From: Pseudomonadota bacterium
GTDB taxonomy: Bacteria; Pseudomonadota; Gammaproteobacteria; Burkholderiales; Burkholderiaceae_C
NCBI GenBank assembly: GCA_023390985.1
Contig: JAEWBU010000151.1
Location: 1-10,767 of the forward strand
Direction: 5' to 3'
DNA length: 10,767 nt
The position numbers were made by a program, and so were the translations under genes. Shown here one piece after another: positions 5,512 through 10,767 of this stretch (its first letter is position 1; the number at the start of each line of letters is the position of its first letter). A model generated the notes under the pieces. It was given only the letters and a program-made list of their open reading frames with translations. It was not told the DNA's origin and ran no database searches.

Positions 5512-5973
5512 TCAGTGGCGGCGATGCGACCCGCCCACGTGCCCCGCCTGGCCGACCGGCACCGCCGCGCTTTCCTTCGCGTCCTTGTCCAGGCTTTCGA
5601 GGATGCCGCAGGCCGCGCCCGCCGCGTCGCACTGCGCGCGCAGCTGCTTGAGCTCGGCCTGCAGGCGCTTCAATTCGCGGATGCGCTCGGCCACGTGGCC
5701 GATGTGCTCGTCGAGCAACCCGTTCACCGATTCGCAGTTGCCGGCCGGGTCGTCCTTGAAGCGCAGCAGCGCGCGGATCTCCTCCAGCGTCATGTCCAGC
5801 GAGCGGCAGTGCCGGATGAAGGCCAGCCGCTGCAGGTGCTCCCGGCCATAGGTGCGGTAGTTGGACTCGGTGCGCGCGGGCTCCGGCAGGAGGCCTTCGC
5901 GCTCGTAGTAGCGGATGGTCTCGACCTGCGTGCGGGCCGCCTTGGCGAGATCGCCGATCTTCATCGTGGTCAT
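5512..5973 (-). CDS. cadR: CadR/PbrR-type divalent-metal MerR regulator
   Basis: This is a 153-residue MerR-family sensor of Cd(II)/Pb(II)/Zn(II). The N-terminal helix-turn-helix (about 4-72) has TIRYYEREGLLPEPAR and SNYRTYG. A dimer helix spans about 82-114. Cys80, Cys115 and Cys122 become Cys77, Cys112 and Cys119 if counting starts at the internal Met4 (5964), exactly the CadR/PbrR ligand numbering. The C-terminal tail has three His (145, 150, 153), reminiscent of the His-rich second site of CadR. The ATG at 5973 is preferred because GAGG lies about ten bases upstream and it overlaps the methyltransferase stop (ATGA); Met4 remains possible. Unlike the common divergent layout, regulator and target gene point the same way, with the target promoter between them. 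Which metal it prefers cannot be told from sequence. Confidence 0.88.
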   Translation of the reverse strand: MTTMKIGDLAKAARTQVETIRYYEREGLLPEPARTESNYRTYGREHLQRLAFIRHCRSLDMTLEEIRALLRFKDDPAGNCESVNGLLDEHIGHVAERIRELKRLQAELKQLRAQCDAAGAACGILESLDKDAKESAAVPVGQAGHVGGSHRRH

Positions 5974-6599
5974 GCTGCGGTCGCCTCGCCCCAGAAGTTG
6001 TAGCCGAATGCCTTCGGCCGTGCGATGTACGCGCGCTCGGGGTCGGCGCGGAAGCCCGCGTCGCGCAGCAGCAGCGGCACGTCACGCGTGAGGTGGCAGC
6101 CGCCCGCGATGCGTGACCAGTACGGCTCCAGCTTGTGCTGCCATCGCGCGACGTTCGGGTCCGGCGCCAGGCCGTGCTCCGCGAACAGCAGCCGCCCGCC
6201 GGGCCGCAGCACGCGCCGCATCTCGGCCAGGGCCGCCATCGGATCGTTCACCGAGCACAGCGTGTAGGTGCAGACCACGCAATCGAAAGAGCCCGAGTCG
6301 AGCGGCAACCGCTCCGCCGTGAGGCGGCGCAGTTCGACCGGCAACCCGGCGCGTTGGCTGCGCCGTTGCGCGAGCCGGTGCATCTGCTGCGCCGGGTCGA
6401 TGCCCACCAGTGCCTGGACCTTGGTTCGGTCGTAGAAGCGCAGGTTGAGCCCCGTGCCGATGCCGATCTCCAGCACGCGCCCGGCCGCCCGCGGGATCAC
6501 CTGCCGGCGCTGGGCCGAGATGATCGGCAGGCCGCAGGCGAAGTCCAGCAGCCAGGGGACCACGTGGCGGTCGTACCAGGAAGCGGTGTCTTCTTGCAT
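5970..6599 (-). CDS. Class I SAM-dependent methyltransferase, METTL7-like
   Basis: This 209-residue soluble methyltransferase has the SAM-binding motif I LEIGIGTG (43-50), an acidic IDP at the end of strand 2 (67-69), VVCTYTLCSV (108-117), LRPGG (131-135) and FAEHG (139-143). The block VVCTYTLCSV, LRPGG, EH and GGCHLTRD resembles the METTL7 (TMT1A/B) group, which in animals methylates thiols. Bacterial relatives are usually annotated only as class I methyltransferases. Substrate is unknown; a thiol, or a metal or metalloid adduct, would fit the neighbourhood but is speculation. Its stop overlaps the start of the CadR-like gene, so the two are translationally coupled. No good ribosome site precedes the ATG, and an in-frame stop three codons upstream excludes an earlier start. 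Confidence 0.85.
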   Translation of the reverse strand: MQEDTASWYDRHVVPWLLDFACGLPIISAQRRQVIPRAAGRVLEIGIGTGLNLRFYDRTKVQALVGIDPAQQMHRLAQRRSQRAGLPVELRRLTAERLPLDSGSFDCVVCTYTLCSVNDPMAALAEMRRVLRPGGRLLFAEHGLAPDPNVARWQHKLEPYWSRIAGGCHLTRDVPLLLRDAGFRADPERAYIARPKAFGYNFWGEATAA

Positions 6600-6722
6600 G
6601 CGGTTTCAAGCTTAGGCCAACTGGGGAGCCTTCCTACAGGGTCAGGCCTCTCGAGCCGACACCGCTTCTTCTGCAGCCGCGCTGCAATGGTCCGGTTGGA
6701 ATCGCAAGACACGAAAGGCGCC
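6600..6722. other. Divergent intergenic region
   Basis: This gap separates the minus-strand methyltransferase-regulator pair from the + strand hypothetical gene and should hold both promoters. On the minus strand a -35-like CTGACC (6640-6645) begins ACCCTGTAGG, which resembles the left half of the CadR-type operator at 5488-5496, but the right half and -10 are poor. A 6-bp dyad, TGCAGC/GCTGCA (6672-6686), lies nearer the + gene. I could not identify a convincing + strand promoter. Confidence 0.35.
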
Positions 6723-7127
6723 ATGAAGAACTTCCAGCTCAGCAAGGACATGCTCAACCTCGGCGGCCAGTTCTACCCGACGGGCCACATCGTGGCCATG
6801 TTCGCCGGCGAGAACGAGGCGCGTGCCGCGGCCCGCGCGCTGGTCGACGCCAGGATCCCGGAGGACGACATCAGCCTCATCACGCCCGAGGCCATGATGC
6901 GCGACGTGGCCCGCACCGTCGGCAACGCCGACATCCCCCTGCCGTCGGCCGGCACCGAAGCCGACACCGTGCGGCGCTTCTCCGAACTTTCCGCGCAGGG
7001 CCACCACGGGCTGCTGATCCACGTCTCGCGCGAGCACGACAGCGAGCAGGTGATGGCCGCGCTGCGCGACCATCGGCCCTCGCACGCGCAGTACTACCGG
7101 CGGCTGGTGATCGAAGATCTGGCGTAG
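6723..7127 (+). CDS. Conserved hypothetical protein (small alpha/beta, stress-protein-like)
   Basis: This 134-residue cytoplasmic protein has no signal peptide or membrane segment. The first block, TGHIVAMFAGENEARAAARALVDARI (about 20-45), reads as a beta strand followed by a helix typical of ferredoxin-like folds. It is followed by DDISLITPEAM. A second strand-helix unit, GLLIHVSREHDSEQVMAALRDH, lies at about 96-117, and the end is YYRRLVIEDLA. The two strand-helix halves resemble general-stress-protein-type domains. I recall similar proteins as unnamed conserved genes in Comamonadaceae, but no function is known to me. An AAAGG ribosome site lies five bases before the ATG. It stands alone, converging on the PHB operon across a shared hairpin, and its link to either neighbour is unclear. 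Confidence 0.8.
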   Translation: MKNFQLSKDMLNLGGQFYPTGHIVAMFAGENEARAAARALVDARIPEDDISLITPEAMMRDVARTVGNADIPLPSAGTEADTVRRFSELSAQGHHGLLIHVSREHDSEQVMAALRDHRPSHAQYYRRLVIEDLA

Positions 7128-7128
7128 G

Positions 7129-7156
7129 AAAAGAAAAGGCCCGCAGTCGCGGGCCT
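7129..7156 (-). terminator. Intrinsic terminator of the pha operon
   Basis: A perfect 8-bp stem, AGGCCCGC/GCGGGCCT (7137-7144 with 7149-7156), with a 4-base loop is followed on the minus strand by TTTCTTTT (7129-7136, continuing from the stem). It lies 24 bases after the phbB stop. On the + strand the hairpin follows the hypothetical gene but lacks a T-tract, so it is primarily a terminator for the minus-strand operon. Confidence 0.9.
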
Positions 7157-7180
7157 CTCGTTCCAGCTGGGCCGCGAAGC

Positions 7181-7918
7181 TCAGCCCATGTGCAGACCAC
7201 CGTTGACCGAGAAGTCGGCCCCGGTCGAGTAGCCGCTCTCCTCCGAGGCCAGCCACGCGATGATGGAAGCGATCTCGCTGGGCTCGCCCAGGCGCTTGAC
7301 CGGGATGGTGCCGACGATCTTGTCCAGCACGTCCTGCCGGATCGCCTTGACCATGTCGGTGCCGATGTAGCCCGGGCTCACGGTGTTGACCGTCACGCCC
7401 TTGTTGGCCAGCTCCTGCGCCAGCGCCATGGTGAAGCCGTGCATGCCGGCCTTGGCCGCCGAGTAGTTGGTCTGGCCGGCCTGGCCCTTCTCGCCGTTCA
7501 CGGACGAGATGTTGATGATGCGGCCCCAGCCCCGCTCGACCATGTCGCCCACCACCTGCTTGGTGACGTTGAACATGGAGTTGAGGTTGGTCTCGATGAC
7601 CGCGTCCCAGTCCTCCCGGGTCATCTTCAGGAACATGCGGTCGCGCGTGATGCCGGCGTTGTTGACCAGCACGTCGATGGCACCGTGCTCGGCCTTGGCC
7701 TTGCCGAAGGCCTCGACCGTGGAGTCCCACTCGCCGACATTGCCGACCGAAGCGTAGAAGGTGAAGCCCTTGGCCTTCTGCTCGTCGAGCCACTTGTTGA
7801 AGTCGCGGGTGGGACCGCAACCCGCGATGACCTTGAAGCCTTCCTTGTGCAGGCGCTGGCAGATGGCGGTGCCGATGCCACCCATGCCACCCGTGACGTA
7901 CGCGACTTTCTGGGCCAT
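7181..7918 (-). CDS. phbB: Acetoacetyl-CoA reductase
   Basis: This 245-residue short-chain dehydrogenase reduces acetoacetyl-CoA to (R)-3-hydroxybutyryl-CoA with NADPH, the second step of polyhydroxybutyrate synthesis. The nucleotide-binding motif TGGMGGIG is at residues 9-16 and NNAG at 86-89. The catalytic Ser139, Tyr152 and Lys156 have the usual S-x12-Y-x3-K spacing. The sequence is close to the Cupriavidus PhaB as I remember it (246 residues), including GYIGTDMV and the GADFSVNGGLHMG end, and is about one residue shorter near position 38. AAGGAG lies three bases before the ATG. It is the last gene of the operon, 36 bases after phaA. Confidence 0.97.
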   Translation of the reverse strand: MAQKVAYVTGGMGGIGTAICQRLHKEGFKVIAGCGPTRDFNKWLDEQKAKGFTFYASVGNVGEWDSTVEAFGKAKAEHGAIDVLVNNAGITRDRMFLKMTREDWDAVIETNLNSMFNVTKQVVGDMVERGWGRIINISSVNGEKGQAGQTNYSAAKAGMHGFTMALAQELANKGVTVNTVSPGYIGTDMVKAIRQDVLDKIVGTIPVKRLGEPSEIASIIAWLASEESGYSTGADFSVNGGLHMG

Positions 7919-7954
7919 GTGTTCTCCTTAGGTTGTCTTGACCACTCTAGCCAA

Positions 7955-9136
7955 TCAGGCTGCTTCGACGGCGAGGGAAACCCCCATGCCGCCGCCGATG
8001 CACAGCGCGGCCAGGCCCTTCTTCGCTTCGCGGCGCTGCATCTCGTGCAGCAGCGTGACCAGGATGCGCGCGCCAGACGCGCCGATGGGATGGCCGATGG
8101 CGATGGCGCCACCGTTGACGTTGACCTTGGCGGGGTCGATGCCCAGCTCCTTGTTCACCGCGCAGGCCTGCGCCGCGAAAGCCTCGTTGAGCTCGAACAG
8201 GTTGACGTCCTGCACGTTCCAGCCGGCGCGCTGCAGCGCCTTGCGGCTGGCGGGCACCGGGCCCATGCCCATGGTCGCGGGATCCAGGCCCGAGGTGCCG
8301 AAGGCGGCGATGCGCGCGAGGGGCTTGAGGCCCAGCGCGGCGGCCTTCTTCGCCGACATCACCACCAGCGCGGCGGCGCCGTCGTTGATGCCCGAGGCAT
8401 TGCCGGCCGTCACGCTGCCGGCCTTGTCGAACGCGGGCCGCAGGCCGGCCAGCGCCTCGGCGCTGGTCTTCTTGTTGATGAACTCGTCCTGGGCGAAGAC
8501 AACGGGATCGCCCTTCTTCTGCGGGATGGAGACCGGCACGATCTCGTCCTTGAACTTGCCGGCTTCCTGAGCGGCAGCGGCCTTCTGCTGGCTGGCCAGC
8601 GCCAGCGCGTCCTGCGCGCCGCGGTCGATGCCGTACTGCTTGGCCACGTTCTCGGCGGTGATGCCCATGTGGTACTGGTTGTAGACGTCCCACAGGCCGT
8701 CGACGATCATCGAATCGATCATCTTCCAGTCGCCCATGCGCTGGCCGTCGCGCGAGTTCAGCAGCACGTGCGGCGCGGCGCTCATGTTCTCCTGCCCGCC
8801 GGCCACCACGATCTCGCTGTCGCCCCAGGCGACCGCCTGCGCGGCCAGCATCACGGCCTTCAGGCCCGAGCCGCACACCGCGTTGATCGTCAGCGCCGGC
8901 ACTTCCTTGGGCAGCCCGGCCTTGAGCGAGGCCTGGCGCGCGGGGTTCTGGCCCGCGCCGGCGGCCAGCACCTGGCCCATGATGACTTCGCCCACCTGGG
9001 ACGGATCGACCTTGGCGCGCGCCAGCGCTTCCTTGATGGCGATGGAGCCGAGCTCGGTCGCGGGGATCTTGGCGAGCGAGCCGCCGAACTTGCCGACGGC
9101 GGTGCGGACGGCCGAGACGATGACGATGTCTTCCAT
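7955..9136 (-). CDS. phaA: Acetyl-CoA C-acetyltransferase (beta-ketothiolase)
   Basis: This 393-residue thiolase condenses two acetyl-CoA to acetoacetyl-CoA, the entry step of the polyhydroxybutyrate pathway. The nucleophile Cys88 lies in NAVCGSG, His349 in GHPIGASGAR, and the acid/base Cys379 in CIGGGMG. These positions and the total length match the classical Zoogloea/Cupriavidus biosynthetic thiolases exactly. The NEAF motif is at 317-320. AAGGAG stands six bases before the ATG at 9136, 29 bases after the phaC stop. Longer in-frame starts upstream would run back through the phaC end in another frame and are not needed. Confidence 0.97.
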   Translation of the reverse strand: MEDIVIVSAVRTAVGKFGGSLAKIPATELGSIAIKEALARAKVDPSQVGEVIMGQVLAAGAGQNPARQASLKAGLPKEVPALTINAVCGSGLKAVMLAAQAVAWGDSEIVVAGGQENMSAAPHVLLNSRDGQRMGDWKMIDSMIVDGLWDVYNQYHMGITAENVAKQYGIDRGAQDALALASQQKAAAAQEAGKFKDEIVPVSIPQKKGDPVVFAQDEFINKKTSAEALAGLRPAFDKAGSVTAGNASGINDGAAALVVMSAKKAAALGLKPLARIAAFGTSGLDPATMGMGPVPASRKALQRAGWNVQDVNLFELNEAFAAQACAVNKELGIDPAKVNVNGGAIAIGHPIGASGARILVTLLHEMQRREAKKGLAALCIGGGMGVSLAVEAA

Positions 9137-9165
9137 GGAGGTCTCCTTCGGTGGGTATGGGGGGA

Positions 9166-10767
9166 TCAGGCCTTGGCCTTCACGTAGCGGCCCGGCGCGG
9201 GTTCGATGGCGGAGTATGCGGCGCCCTTGCCGTAGCGCTTGGGCGCGGGCACCTGCTTGCCGGCGAGCGGCTTGAGCCAGGACATCCAGTCGGTCCACCA
9301 GCTGCCGGGGTGCTCGGTCGCGCCCTGCGCCCACTCGGCGTGGGTCTTCGGCAGCTGCTCGTTGGTCCAGAACGAACGCTTCTTCTTCGCGGGCGGATTG
9401 ATCACGCCGGCGATGTGCCCGGAAGCCCCCATCACGAAGCGCTTCCTGCCCGGCAGGTGTTGCACGCTGGCGTACGCGCCCTCGATCGGCACGATGTGGT
9501 CCTCGCGCGAACCGTAGATGTAGACCGGCAGGTCGACCTTGCGGAAATCGATCTTCTCGCCGCACACGGTCACCTTGCCCGGCTTGACGAGGTTGTTCTC
9601 GAAGTAGGTGTTGCGCAGGTACCAGGCGTACATCGGGCCCGGCAGGTTGGTCGAGTCGCTGTTCCAGTACAGCAGGTCGAACGGCGGCGGCGTCTCGCCC
9701 TTCAGGTAGTTGCCCACGACGTAGTTCCACACCAGGTCGTTGGGCCGCAGGAAGCTGAAGGTGGAGGCCAGCTCCTGCCCCTTGAGCAGGCCCTTCTGGC
9801 CCATCTGCATCTCGCGCAGCCTGACGAAGTTCTCGTCGATGAAGAGATCCAGCACGCCGGTCTCGGAGAAGTCCAGCAGCGTGGTCAGCAGCGTCGCGGA
9901 AGCCACCGGCTTTTCCTTGCGCGCGGCCAGCACCGCCAGCGCGGTGCCGAGGATGGTGCCGCCGACGCAGAAACCCAGCGCGTTGATCTGTTTCGAACCG
10001 CTGATCTCCTGGGCAACGCGGATCGCCTCCAGCGCGCCCTCGCCCACGTAGTCGTCCCAGGTCTTGTCCTCCAGCGCGGCGTCGGGGTTGCGCCAGCTCA
10101 CCACGAAGGTGCGATGGCCCTGGTCGACCAGGTGCTTGACCAGCGAGTTCTCCGGCTGCAAATCAAGGATGTAGAACTTGTTGATGCACGGCGGCACCAC
10201 CAGGAACGGCCGCTCATACACCTTGGCCGTGCTGGGCTTGTATTCGATCAGCTGGATGAGGTCATTCTCGAAGACCACCGCGCCTTCGGTGGTGGCGACG
10301 TTGCGGCCCACCTCGAACTGGCTCTCGTCCGTCATCGACACGTGGCCCTGCTGGATGTCGGCCAGCAGGTTCTGCATGCCGCGCGCGATGGATTCACCGC
10401 GCGTCTCGATCGCCTTCTTCTGCGCCTCGGCGTTGAGCACCAGGAAGTTGCTGGGCGCGGAGGCCGCCATCCACTGCTCGACCGCGAAGCGCAGCCGGGC
10501 CTTGGTCTTGGCGTCGGTGTCCGCCGCTTCGACCAGGGCGAGCAGCGTGCGGCCGTTGAGCAGGTACGTCGCGGCGCTGAACGCCGAAACCGGATTGGCG
10601 CTCCAGGCCTGGTCGGCGAAGCGCTTGTCGCGCCCGGTCGCGCCCAGCAGGCCGTGGTTCCACAGCTCGGCGGCTTCCTTGAGGTAGGCCTGCTGCAGCG
10701 CGGCAAGCTTCTCGGGTGCGAAAGTGAGCTGGGGAAGCAGCGGCGGCGCGTTGGTGGCTTCGCCAAG
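9166..10767 (-). CDS. phaC: Class I poly(3-hydroxyalkanoate) synthase, 5' end outside window
   Basis: The 533 visible residues belong to a class I PHA synthase, which polymerises (R)-3-hydroxybutyryl-CoA on the granule surface. The frame is open to the right edge, so roughly 30-60 N-terminal residues are missing. The visible N-terminal domain includes KLAALQQAYL, an FADQAW segment and NPVSAFSAATYLL. The alpha/beta-hydrolase domain has the lipase-like box GFCVGG with catalytic Cys at visible residue 267. The Asp is in EDHIVP (423) and the His in GASGHIAGV (451); the Asp-His distance of 28 matches Cupriavidus PhaC. The C-terminal HPGSWWTDW and YVKAKA end are typical. An internal ATG at 10470 is not the start, because conserved sequence continues upstream. 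It is the first gene of phaC-phaA-phbB within the window. Confidence 0.96.
   Translation of the reverse strand, partial: LGEATNAPPLLPQLTFAPEKLAALQQAYLKEAAELWNHGLLGATGRDKRFADQAWSANPVSAFSAATYLLNGRTLLALVEAADTDAKTKARLRFAVEQWMAASAPSNFLVLNAEAQKKAIETRGESIARGMQNLLADIQQGHVSMTDESQFEVGRNVATTEGAVVFENDLIQLIEYKPSTAKVYERPFLVVPPCINKFYILDLQPENSLVKHLVDQGHRTFVVSWRNPDAALEDKTWDDYVGEGALEAIRVAQEISGSKQINALGFCVGGTILGTALAVLAARKEKPVASATLLTTLLDFSETGVLDLFIDENFVRLREMQMGQKGLLKGQELASTFSFLRPNDLVWNYVVGNYLKGETPPPFDLLYWNSDSTNLPGPMYAWYLRNTYFENNLVKPGKVTVCGEKIDFRKVDLPVYIYGSREDHIVPIEGAYASVQHLPGRKRFVMGASGHIAGVINPPAKKKRSFWTNEQLPKTHAEWAQGATEHPGSWWTDWMSWLKPLAGKQVPAPKRYGKGAAYSAIEPAPGRYVKAKA

Noticed and set aside
7190..9187. 665-codon open frame on the + strand, antisense to phbB and phaA
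   Set aside because: It crosses two well-supported genes and their intergenic gap, has no recognisable motif or ribosome site, and is expected from third-position GC bias.
9137..9730. Extended N-terminus for the thiolase
   Set aside because: It lies inside the phaC C-terminal coding region in another frame. The ATG at 9136 gives the exact family length and has a perfect ribosome site.
10332..10766. 144-codon minus-strand frame at the right edge
   Set aside because: It is out of frame with phaC, whose conserved N-terminal sequence continues openly to base 10767.
1..10767. tRNA, rRNA, CRISPR array, insertion sequence or transposase gene
   Set aside because: I saw no cloverleaf, rRNA core sequence, regularly spaced direct repeats or transposase-like reading frame in the window; only the interspersed palindrome at 702-787 has mobile-repeat character.

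Overview
The window looks like chromosome from a GC-rich betaproteobacterium, most likely Burkholderiales (Comamonadaceae-like). The reasons are the phaC-phaA-phbB order with near-textbook Ralstonia/Cupriavidus-type enzymes, a GGATTCCCGC-type interspersed palindrome familiar from that order, and copper genes typical of it. This placement rests on recognised protein families, not on a database search.

Positions 1-6600 form a metal-handling region. On the + strand are the end of a CopA-type Cu(I)-exporting P-type ATPase and, overlapping its stop by ATGA, a CueR-type copper sensor. They converge at a compound palindrome (702-787) with a minus-strand cluster. Read in its own direction that cluster is: a 102-aa exported protein of unknown function, a TolC-family outer-membrane lipoprotein, a Tat-exported multicopper oxidase, and a CusF-like periplasmic copper carrier. 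Upstream of it lies a small His/Cys-rich exported protein driven by a textbook CueR-type promoter. Further upstream is a second metal module: a METTL7-like methyltransferase, a CadR/PbrR-type MerR regulator, and a short CDF-like cation transporter whose own promoter carries a CadR-type operator with a 19-bp spacer.

Positions 6601-7127 hold an intergenic region and a + strand conserved hypothetical gene. Positions 7129-10767 hold the minus-strand polyhydroxybutyrate operon: phaC (5' end outside the window), phaA and phbB, closed by a clear intrinsic terminator. Acetyl-CoA is condensed by PhaA, reduced by PhbB and polymerised by PhaC.

The parts suggest division of labour on copper. The ATPase clears the cytoplasm, and the multicopper oxidase, CusF-like protein and His/Cys-rich protein handle periplasmic copper. 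The TolC-like channel sits in the outer membrane, but no inner-membrane RND pump or adaptor gene is present here. The most notable observations are a Lys at the expected type-1-copper axial Met position of the oxidase, an apparently leaderless CueR-controlled gene, the orphan TolC in a four-gene copper operon, and a METTL7-like methyltransferase translationally coupled to a CadR-like sensor.
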